Source: Mya arenaria (lineage: Eukaryota; Mollusca; Bivalvia; Myida; Myidae). Taken from it: a stretch of DNA of 64,000 nt. Position numbers and translations under genes: made by a program. This document shows, in pieces, positions 42,501-54,500 of the stretch. How positions within the stretch are numbered: position 1 is the stretch's first letter; every line of letters begins with the position of its first letter. The notes beneath the pieces are model-generated. The model had not been told where the DNA came from, searched no databases, and saw nothing but the letters and a program-made list of their open reading frames with translations. The stretch lies in contig NC_069133.1 of the NCBI RefSeq assembly GCF_026914265.1, forward strand, positions 6,507,985 through 6,571,984. Direction: 5' to 3'.

Positions 42501-45500
42501 TTCAAATTGGAACATTCGTGTATCAAACTGTAGTAATAGTAGATAGTAATAGCTGAAATGTTTCCCCCATTTACAATCCCCTCAAGACTTAAAAAGTAAA
42601 AGTAGAAGAGATATGTTTAGATGCAGTCTTATTCTATAAAAATTGTCAAATTCAGGATCTTAAGGTTCTTGGCTTTGTTTGAAATATACAATGGCATATT
42701 CACAATTTTATCACTGTTTTTAAGTTGTAAGTTCCATGGACCAATTCACAAAAAGGTGGAATTAAACACTGAAGGACTAAGGTCAAATGTGTTAAAGCTT
42801 TAACTTTTAACATTTTTTTTTGTGATTCCTATTCCAGCTTCTGGCCACAACCGGCTCAATGTACTGGTAAAGACTCTGTTACTGCGACGGACAAAGACTC
42901 AAACTGGAGCTTCGGGAAAACCTCTGGTTTGTGGAATAAATTACTAAAACAATGCTATAGATGTAAAAATAAAAACATTACAAAAATTCATGTGTACCTC
43001 CTGTCGGTGGGGAATTCTAAAGGGTTTTATTAGCTCTTCTGATTTTTGAAAACAAAAATATATGCTACCGGTATTGTCGTCGCTTGATCGTCGTCTCTTG
43101 ATTGTCGTAATCCTGGTTGATGCTGAGTTGAGTCTCAACAGTTTTTTTTAGTAAAAATTTTGGTTGATTTTGAGAATTGGACATGGCTTCTTCAATTTTT
43201 GTTGGATTGATTTCAATTGTTTTCAGACAAGTGCACTTCAATATATCAAACAGGTTTTTGAGTCACACATTTGGAAGGAAAGGGGGAGTTCGGGAAAATT
43301 TTAGTATTTTTGGACTTTGTACTTTTTAGCTTGTCTGATTTTTTAAGTTTTGTGCATGGGTCACTTACATGCAAACTATCAGAGCTATCACTTTAAAACT
43401 TTAGAATACCTGTGTAATGTAATCAAATGTAATGAATGAAATAAATAAATTGTAAAAGCTAAAATCAGACGAGCGTTTTGCACCCGCAGGCTTTTGTTTA
43501 TAAACTGACACAGTGCCTGTCTTATCAACAAGGGTACAACAAGTAAGTGTTCAAGCAAAATTGAAAACTCACCTGCAAAATCAAACTGCTTAAATTAACA
43601 AACAAGGATGTAAGCTTTTGATCATTTTAAGTGATACATGCATTTATAATATGGTCAAAATTTAGCTTGCTGTATTTTTTTTTTTAACCCCATGGTCCCC
43701 AAACACTACTAGAATATGGTCATCCGTATGGTCCTAAGACACCCAACTGTAATATTTTTCAACCCTCAGTCCCCAGACTCATCACTGTAATATGTTCAGT
43801 CCCTTTATCTGCAGTTTAATCACAGCCTTGTGTAATTACTTTTAATATGATTGAAATTTTTACCCATGTAGATTCATTTTTAGCTCTACTGGCCAAAGGC
43901 CAGAAGAGCTTATGCGATTGTAATGTATACGTAATATGTGTGTCCGTGCGTTCGTGCGTCTGTAAACAATTGCTTGTGAACACGATACAGTCTTCAGTTT
44001 TGATTGTATCTCGATGAAACTTGTACAGTATCTAGATATCCATTAGAGCTCGGTTCCTTTCGAAAACCAGCCAGATCCGCCCATGCATGCCTAGATAATG
44101 GCCCTTGATAGTATAAAAAAATGCTATTGTGTAAACACCAGCTTGTGAACACGATTCAGCCTTCAGTTTTGATTGTATCTTGATGAAACTTGTACAGTAT
44201 TTAGATATCCATTAGAGCTCGGTTCCTTTCAAAAACCAGCCAGATCCAACCATGCATGCCTAGATTATGGGCCTTGAAAGTATTAAAAAAAAAGTTTGTG
44301 TGTAAACAATTGCTTGTGAACATGATACAGTCTTCAGTTTTGATTGTATCTCGATGAAACTTGTACAGTAATTAGATATCCATTAGAACTCAGTTCCTTT
44401 TGAAAACCACCCAGATCTGCCCATGCATGCCTGGATTATGGGTCTTATGGTATAAAAAATGCTATTTTAAGCTAAGTCTATTTTTAGCCAAGTCTACATG
44501 AGCGAAGTCTATTTTTAGCCAAGTTTACATGTAAAGTCACAATTGCATGTGAAGGTTTGTTCAAATTATGCCCCTGGGGTCATTACTGACTTATTTTTTA
44601 CCCTCAGATTACCTTTACTTGGCACATATTAAAATAGTTCAGGCAACTAATCTGCTCACAACACTTCCTGTCCTCAGATGTTGAATGTGCAGCGTTTTCA
44701 GCTAACCCAAACACTAAAAGTGAACTATATATTTGTTGCCTATTACTCAAACGTACATGCTCTGGATTGAAAATGACCACAAGAGCCATGCCAGTAGAGT
44801 ATAGGCCCTTTTGGGCCTCTTGTTTCTTTATGGACTTTCAATATTGAAGGAACAAATGGGCAACAATTTCCTGTCAGAATGAACTCATATGCATAAACAT
44901 TTGAAATGGAAAAGGATTTAATAACTAATTAACTTTCTTTACAGGTTCCTCTACCTGAGAAAACATCAACTACACATGAGCTGGTGCTGTCTGATCAGGA
45001 ACGCCGGGTATATGACAAGGTGTTTGCACAGTCCAAGTAAGTTAATTTTTAGTTTGTTGAAACATTTTGAAACATAATGTGCAGTACATTTTATTTTTGT
45101 GATGATATTTAATGTTTGTTTGACATGCAGGTTATACCATGTATTTGGAATTTTTTCGTATTTTCCTGGTTATTTCCTTGTCACATTTTATGCAGGGTAG
45201 TGACCACATTAGTTATCAGCAAATTTTTGGTGCATAAAAACAGATATAAACTGTTCATCATTTTGGCCTGATAATAACATTGAAGTTTTTGATATATTTT
45301 GTTTGTAAATCCTTTTAAAAGGAACATAGTCTGTATCCATACTGCACAATTTTTAACAACACAATAACCAAGGTATAATTGACTATCAGAAGTTTCATTT
45401 TAATGATTTTGTTGGAAATTTACAAAAATAGTGCCAGCTGTGATACTCAAGCAATGTTAGATTTTGAGTTAAGAGTGTAACTGTCAGTGCGCTTCTGGTT

Positions 45501-48500
45501 TGAACAATGAAATGTAGAAAAGTTTGCTCAATCTTTTTAAATTGTATCTCTGAAATGTAAAGGAAGTCTCTGATTGGCTGACAGAAAGGTGGCCAAAAGA
45601 TGACTTCCTTGTGTGAACCTCAGATTGTTATATTGCGTGTATATTTAGGATATGATTTTAATCACATTGAACAATTATCACCTAGGTCAATGCTAAAGGA
45701 GTACCTAGCCAGACATGAAGAAAAAGAGACATTTAAGGACGACTACAACCCGTCCAAACCATCCAACCCCTTTCTGGGCAAGCCAGATGGCCCCAATCAG
45801 GGGTCATCCCAGGGTCAAGGTTCGGGTGTGGGAGATGTCAGAGAGGGGTCACAGCGGCCCAGTACCGGACAACATATCCTGGTGTTGCTGTTGCGACTGA
45901 GGCAATGCTGCAGTCATCTCAGCCTCATGAAGGATGTGAGTTTCAGTTTTTTGTGTCACATGCAAGCATGGCAGACACATAGTAATTTCTTTATCTCACT
46001 TTTGTTTGTGATCAATAACGTTTGAATGACTTGTAGTCTTTAAACTTGATTTGCACATTGGTCATGGTAAAATTATGACCCCTATCAATGTTAGGTTCAG
46101 TAGGTCAAAGGTCAAGGTCATGGTGATGTTTGTACTCAGGTGACATATCCCAGACATCTTGCCATTTGAATCAATCTCGTATCAAAATACCCTGTATGTT
46201 TCAAGGAGCTTTGCATATTCTTTGTTTGATGAATTTTCCATGTTGGAACTTCTGGTATATAATCACAATGGTTGGAAGAAATGTAGAATGTATGGTCATT
46301 ATATTCATCATTTATGATGAGAGACAATAAGATAAAAGTCTGCCAGGGACCAGTTTCATTTAATGGTCTTTGTTGTAATTTCAATAATCTTAAATGTGAC
46401 AAAGGACAACAATTTAGACAAATTGATACTAGCTCAAGTTCCATTCACACATAAATGTAGTAAACTAAAGAAAATATTACAATTACACAGTTTCAGTTTA
46501 TGATTCAGATCAACTAAGATCTTCTTGAAATGGCCCCCTAGACCCTTTCTGAAAAGGAACCAACCTGGCTTAGAAGATAATGAAATATATATCACCAAGA
46601 CAGCAATTATCATCTGCTGGCTGCTTGTTTTAGGCCCTGGATGATGAAACCCAGGAGAATGAGGGTCTGGAACTGACGCTAGAGGAACAGATGATGGACC
46701 TGTTACTGGATGACCAGGAGAAGGAACCAACCCTGCGCAAGACAGATAAAATCTTTCAGCCAAAAGCCATGAGCACTAAGGTAAGGCATATGCAATTCAA
46801 TGGCTATGTGCACTAAGGTTAATAAAATAAAAATATCCAGATAAACTCATGAACACCAAGATAAGGCATATACAATCTTCCAGATATTTTTTTAAAGGAA
46901 ACGTATTTTAGACAGTCATGATACAAGTTTCCTAGATTACATTTTCTAAATGTCCTTGATTTATCTAGATTACCAATATCTTCTAATTGTGCTTGACTTG
47001 TCTGGATTACCAACATTTTCTAAATGTCCTTGACTTATCTAGATTACCAACATTTTTTAAATGTCCTTGATTTATCTAGATTACCAACATTTTCTAAATG
47101 TCCTTGATTTATCTAGATTACCAACATTTTCTAAATGTCCTTGATTTATCTGATTACCAACAGTTTCTAAATGTCCTAATAACTTATCTAGATTACCAAT
47201 ATTTTCTAATGGTGCTTGACTTATCTAGATTACCAATATTTTCTAATGGTGCTTGACTTATCTAGATTACCAATATTTTCTAATGGTGCTTGACTTATCT
47301 AGATTACCAACAATTTCTAATGGTGCTTGACTTGTCTAGATTACCAACATTTTCTAAATGTCCTTGATTTATCTAGATTACCAATATCTTCTAATTGTGC
47401 TTGACTTGTCTGGATTACCAACATTTTCTAAATGTCCTTGATTTATCTAGATTACCAATATTTTCTAAATGTCCTTGATTTATCTAGATTACCAACATTT
47501 TCTTATGGTCCTTGATTTATCTAGATTACCAACATTTTCTTATGGTCCTTGATTTATCTAGATTACCAACATTTTCTTATGGTCCTTGATTTATCTAGAT
47601 TACCAACATTTTCTAAATGTCCTTGATTTATCTAGATTACCAACATTTTCTAAATGTCCTTGATTTATCTAGATTACCAACATTTTCTTATGGTCCTTGA
47701 TTTATCTAGATTACCAACATTTTCTAAATGTCCTTGATTTATCTAGATTACCAACATTTTCTAAATGTCCTTGATTTATCTAGATTACCAACATTTTCTA
47801 AATGTCCTTGATTTATCTAGATTACCAACATTTTCTTATGGTCCTTGATTTATCTAGATTACCAACATTTTCTTATGGTCCTTGATTTATCTAGATTACC
47901 AACATTTTCTTATGGTCCTTGATTTATCTAGATTACCAACATTTTCTTATGGTCCTTGATTTATCTAGATTACCAACATTTTCTTATGGTCCTTGATTTA
48001 TCTAGATTACCAACATTTTCTAAATGTCCTTGATTTATCTAGATTACCAACATTTTCTAAATGTCCTTGATTTATCTAGATTACCAACATTTTCTAAATG
48101 TCCTTGATTTATCTAGATTACCAACATTTTCTTATGGTCCTTGATTTATCTAGATTACCAACATTTTCTTATGGTCCTTGATTTATCTAGATTACCAACA
48201 TTTTCTAAATGTCCTTGATTTATCTAGATTACCAACATTTTCTAAATGTCCTTGATTTATCTAGATTACCAACATTTTCTTATGGTCCTTGATTTATCTA
48301 GATTACCAACATTTTCTTATGGTCCTTGATTTATCTAGATTACCAACATTTTCTAAATGTCCTTGATTTATCTAGATTACCAACATTTTCTTATGGTCCT
48401 TGATTTATCTAGATTACCAACATTTTCTTATGGTCCTTGATTTATCTAGATTACCAACATTTTCTAAATGTCCTTGATTTATCTAGATTACCAACATTTT

Positions 48501-51500
48501 CTAAATGTCCTTGATTTATCTAGATTACCAACATTTTCTAAATGTCCTTGATTTATCTAGATTACCAACATTTTCTAAATGTCCTTGACTTATCTAGATT
48601 ACCAATATTTTCTAATGGTGCTTGACTTATCTAGATTACCAATATTTTCTAATGGTGCTTGACTTATCTAGATTACCAACAGTTTCTAATCCTGCTTGAC
48701 TGTAATTTCCAGATGAAGGCCTTGATGGACCAGATATTAAGTATACACAGACCAGCAAACTCTAAAGACAAGTGTAAAAGGTTGGTATCCAATAACTCTA
48801 TTTATCTATTTAGATCTGTCATTCCTCATAAATGTTTATTTATCAATATCATATTACTCCGCATGGGTGAAAGTTTTCAGTATTGATACTGAATTCAGTA
48901 TTTTGGAAAATATTTATCCTATATAATGTATTGTAAAAATGGCATTTCCCTATGTAAACACCCTATTTTTAGTATTTTGAAAAATTCAAACTTTCACCCA
49001 ATACTGTATAATTTAAGTAATATTAAGAATGTCTTCTTTTTTTGAAAATATGCCATAGTGTTGTTTATTTTTGTGTTGGGCATGACTTAAGTCTTTAAAG
49101 TCAGCTATATGAAACTTGACGCTCATGTTTGTTTAACAGCATTTCCATGTGGAGCATGCTTATGTACACAAATGATTATTCCTTGATTAATACCAAACTT
49201 AGTGGTGCATGCTGTTAGCAGTGTTAGTGTATTTTTCACAGAGTTATTGCCCTGTTTTGAAAAAATAAAGTATACTTAGAGAGATCTTTACATCTGCATT
49301 TGGTGGTATTGTCCTCACTTCTGTGATAGCCCTAGATTTGACAGATTTCTTAGTCACACAATATTTCCAATTTTCTCATTCATTCAGTGTGATAGTATCC
49401 CAGTGGACCAGCATGTTGCAAATAGTTGCACTACACCTAGAACGGGAGAACATTCGCAGTCATGTTATCAAGGGAAACATTCCGGCCAAGAAACGTATGG
49501 AGTACGTGGATGAGTTCAACAATGATGCAAGCGGCCCAGAAGTGATGCTTGTGTCATTGAGGGCAGGTGGTTGTGGCCTGAATCTGATTGGCGGAAATCA
49601 TCTTTTTCTACTCGACAGTCATTGGTATATTGATATTTGCAGTACAGTTTTTTAAACAATGTCCAATTTTTATACATAATATAATTTGCTTCAACTTCAA
49701 AATCTTATTGAATGATTACTTTTTGATAAATTTCTTTGATTATTTGTATTGAGTATTTGATTAGATATCATTATATTAGAAATTTAACCATGGTATACGT
49801 AAATACACAGTGTGCAGTTATTTAGTAATTTCCCGTCATTATCCTTATTTACTTATCTACTGGTAAACATATCTATTTTCTTATTTTTATACGCCCATCT
49901 TACGATGGCCTAATATGGGAACACCCATGGCGGGCGGGCGGGCCGCTCCACAATGTTGTCCGCTCTCTAATTTGAACATTTCTCATCCAATTTCCACCAA
50001 ACTTCATGAAAGTGTTTGTTGGTGAAATATCTAGGTCAAGTTCGATAACCAGCCAATTCGCTTTAGGCACTCCAGAGTTATGGCCCCCTGAATTTGTCAA
50101 AATTGGCCATTTTAGCTTTGTCCGCTCTCTAACTTGATCATTTCTCATCCAATTTCCACCAAACATCATGAAAGTGTTCATTGGTGAAATATCTCGGTCA
50201 AGTTCAATAACCAGCCAAATCGCTTTAGGCACTCCAGAGTTATGGCCCCCTGAATTTGTCAAAATTGTCCATTTTAGCTTTGTCCGCTCTCTAACTTGAA
50301 CATTTCTCATCCAATTTCCACCAAACTTCATGAAAGTGTTTGTTGGTGAAATATCTAGGTCAAGTTCGATAACCAGCCAAATCGCTTTAGGCACTCCAGA
50401 GTTATGGCCCCCTGAATTTATCAAAATTGGCCATTTTAGCTTTGTCCGCTCTCTAACTTGATCATTTCTCATCCAATTTCCACCAAACGTCATGAAAGTG
50501 TTTGTTGGTGAAACATCTCGGTCAAGTTCAATAACCAGCCAAATCGCTTTAGGCACTCCAGAGTTATGGCCCCCTGAATGTGTCAAAATTGTCCATTGTA
50601 GCTTTGTCCGCTCTCTAACTTGAACATTTCTCATCCAATTTCCACCAAACTTCATAGGTCAAGTTCGATAACCAGCCTAATCGCTTTAGGCACTCCAGAG
50701 TTATGGCCCCCTGAATTTATCAAAATTGGCCATTTTAGCTTTGTCTACTCTCAAACTTGAACAGTTTTTATCCAAATTTCACCAAACTTGCTACTATAAA
50801 TGTTTGTTGGTATATATTCTTGGCAAAGTTCTATAACCAGCCAGGCTCTTCAGGATTATGGCCCTTGAATTGGTCAAAATTTGCCATTTTTGCTTTGTCC
50901 ACTGTCTAATTTGAACAGTTATCATCTGATCTTCACCAAACTTGCTGAAAATATTTGTTGGTAAAATAAATTGGTCAAGTATGATAATCAGCCAAATGCC
51001 CCGAAGCACTTCAGGATTACTGTCCTTGCCATTTAAGCTTTGTCTACTCTCTAACTTGAACAATTCTCATCTGACCTTCACCAAACTTGCTGAAAATGTT
51101 TGTAGCTATAAAATCTTTACCAAGAATGTTTGCCGGTATAAATGCTTTGCCAAGTACACACTGATTGTCTCTTGGGTACGATTAAGGATAAATCATCTCT
51201 TGGAGACGATTTTTACAAGAATGTTGTTTTTCAAATCCCGAACACCTTGATCGTCTTTGGGCATGATTTGGGATTAATCGTCTATATCTATAGACACGAT
51301 TTTCAGGAGCCTTTTCTGTCTTAGAATCCAAGAAATTATTGATGGGCGTATTTTGTGAGTGTCACTCTTGTTTACATTACTTTCTACTGTATTTCTGCTT
51401 CAGGAACCCTGCTCTGGAGGACCAGGCCAGTGACAGGATATACAGGGTCGGCCAGAAGAAAGATGTCTATATACACAGGTAATGATATACAGGGTCGGCC

Positions 51501-54500
51501 AGAAGAAAAATGTCTATATACACAGGTAAGGATATACAGGGTCGGCCAGAAGAAAGATGTCTATATACACAGGTAAGGATATACAGGGTCGGCCAGAAGA
51601 AAGATGTCTATATACACAGGTAAGGATATACAGGGTCGGCCAGAAGAAAGATGTCTATATACACAGGTAAGGATATACAGTGTTGGCCAGAAGAAAGATG
51701 TCTATATACACAGGTAAGGATATACAGGGTCGGTCAAAAGAAAAATGTCTATATACACAGGTAAGGATATACAGGGTCAGCCAGAAGAAAAATGTCTATA
51801 TTCACAGGTAAGGATATACAGGGTTGGCCAGAAGAAAAATGTCTATACACAGGTAAGGATATACAGTGTTGGCCAGAAGAAAAATGTCTATATACACAGG
51901 TAAGGATATACAGGGTCGGCCAGAAGAAAAATGTCTATATACACAGGTAAGGATATACAGGGTCGGCCACAAGAAAAATGTCTATAAACAGGTTAGGATA
52001 TACAGGGTCAGCCACAAGAAAAATGTCTATATACACAGGTAAGGATATACAGGGTCAGCCAGAAGAAAAATGTCTATATACACAGGTAAGGATATACAGG
52101 GTCGGCCAGAAGAAAAATGTCTATACACAGGTTAGGATATACAGGGTCAGCCACAAGAAAAATGTCTATATACACAGGTAAGGATATACAGGGTCGGCCA
52201 CAAGAAAAATGTCTATACACAGGTTAGGATATACAGGGTCAGCCACAAGAAAAATGTCTAGACACAGGTAAGGATATACAGGGTCGGCCACAAGAAAAAT
52301 GTCTATACACAGGTTAGGATATACAGGGTCGGCCACAAGAAAAATGTCTATACACAGGTAAGGATATACAGGGTCGGCCAGAAGAAAAATGTCTATACAC
52401 AGGTAAGGATATACAGGGTCGGCCACAAGAAAAATGTCTAGACACAGGTAAGGATATACAGGGTCGGCCAGAAGAATAATGTCTATACACAGGTTAGGAT
52501 ATACAGGGTCGGCCACAAGAAAAATGTCTAGACACAGGTAAGGATATACAGGGTTGGCCAGAAGAAAAATGTCTATACACAGGTTAGGATATACAGGGTC
52601 GGCCACAAGAAAAATGTCTAGACACAGGTAAGGATATACAGGGTTGGCCAGAAGAAAAATGTCTAGACACAGGTAAGGATATACAGGGTCGGCAAGAAGA
52701 AAAATGTCTATATACACAGGTAAGGATATACAGGGTCGGCCAGAAGAAAAATGTCTAGACACAGGTAAGGATATACAGGGTTGGCCAGAAGAAAAATGTC
52801 TATACACAGGTTAGGATATACAGGATCGGCCACAAGAAAAATGTCTAGACACAGGTAAGGATATACAGGGTTGGCCAGAAGAAAAATGTCTATACACAGG
52901 TAAGGATATACAGGGTCGGCCACAAGAAAAATGTCTAGACACAGGTAAGGATATACAGGGTTGGCCAGAAGAAAAATGTCTAGACACAGGTAAGGATATA
53001 CAGGGTTGGCCAGAAGAAAAATGTCTATATACACAGGTAAGGATATACAGGGTCGGCCAGAAGAAAAATGTCTAGACACAGGTAAGGATATACAGGGTCG
53101 GCCAGAAGAAAAATGTCTAGACACAGGTAAGGATATACAGGGTTGGCCAGAAGAAAAATGTCTATATACACAGGTAAGGATATACAGGGTCGGCCACAAG
53201 AAAAATGTCTATATACACAGGTAAGGATATACAGGGTCGGCCACAAGAAAAATGTCTAGACACAGGTAAGGATATACAGGGTTGGCCAGAAGAAAAATGT
53301 CTATACACAGGTTAGGATATACAGGGTCGGCCACAAGAAAAATGTCTAGACACAGGTAAGGATATACAGGGTTGGCCAGAAGAAAAATGTCTATATACAC
53401 AGGTAAGGATATACAGGGTCGGCCAGAAGAAAAATGTCTAGACACAGGTAAGGATATACAGGGTCAGCCACAAGAAAAATGTCTATACACAGGTAAGATT
53501 GTACAGTGTTGTCCACTTCATTGAGACGCTGTGTTGATTCTGATATCACAGTGGGTCCAATACAACACAATCACCTATGTTTGAAGTATTGCAATCGCCT
53601 GAATTAAATAGTTATCACTACATGTGTGAAACATTTCATTATGAATACTGAAATCAGACTTAAAGTTAATTTTCCTTCTGTTTAGGCACCACTTTTTCGC
53701 CTGTACCAATTATTCGCCCATCCTGTAAAATCCATGTTTAGCGATTCCAGTATGATTGTTGTTTTTTTCAAACAAATAATATTTTATATTAACTTAAAAG
53801 AACAGCTTTACAAAAGGAAACTAACAATATTCTCTAAAATTTATTAATTTATCAGCAATACTTATTGCACCAGGTTGCACCATATTTCTTCGAGCATGGG
53901 ATTTTGAACTTTTACCACTCAACAAAATGGAAATATTTCACCCCGAAATACTTGTTCAAACAGAGCAACATGTTAAATTTTGTAGAAAATAAAAAAAATA
54001 CATTTTACGTCCTAATGATTTTTAATCAATAACTTGTGAATGCTTCGGCCTAGGGACCTCAAATATTGTAGACATTTAAGGTTGCTCAAGACCAGATAAA
54101 CCATATTGATTTGAGTGGTATTTGTGGTTAATGTCGTGGTGACGTTGAGCTGCATTTCTGTTCAATAATTGAAGAATACTTGGAGCGTCAAAAAAATTAT
54201 TAGTATAGTGTTTCTCTCTTATTTTACTGCAGGTTTCTATGTAAAGACACTGTGGAAGAGAAGATAGTTCAACTGCAGGAAAAGAAGACCACCCTTGCCA
54301 AAAATGTGCTGTCTGGGTATGACCTTTAGTTAATACATTTGTAATGTCAAGCTCCTGGTTGTTAATTTGCGCTTTAGATGTAGTGCAAAATTATAGGTAA
54401 ATTATTTTTCTGCAGAAATAAATTAAAGGGTTCAATTCATTGTCTTGAAACCTTATATATACTTAAGAAAATATTTAAATGGCACCAACGGCTGTGTTGA

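Larger units (their letters stand above)
37419..42926 (+). other. TTF2: TTF2 exons 7-13: helicase lobe 1
   Basis: Exon 7 gives the approach to the ATP site ([17 protein letters not shown], then GGIL). Exon 8 opens with motif [20 protein letters not shown]. Exon 9 has [11 protein letters not shown] (motif Ia) and YHGPTREK. Exon 10 has [13 protein letters not shown], then an acidic stretch. Exon 11 has [11 protein letters not shown] (motif II) and [18 protein letters not shown] (motif III). Exons 12-13 give [13 protein letters not shown] and [13 protein letters not shown]. All key residues for ATP binding and hydrolysis are in place. Confidence 0.93.

Noticed and set aside
49900-50655. 251-codon minus-strand open frame with GGNWMRN repeats
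   Set aside because: By-product of the 162-bp (54-codon) tandem units of a dispersed element.
52166-53445. Minus-strand open frames with repeated ADPVYPYLC text
   Set aside because: They are the complement of the exon 19-derived array, and the sense strand explains the sequence.
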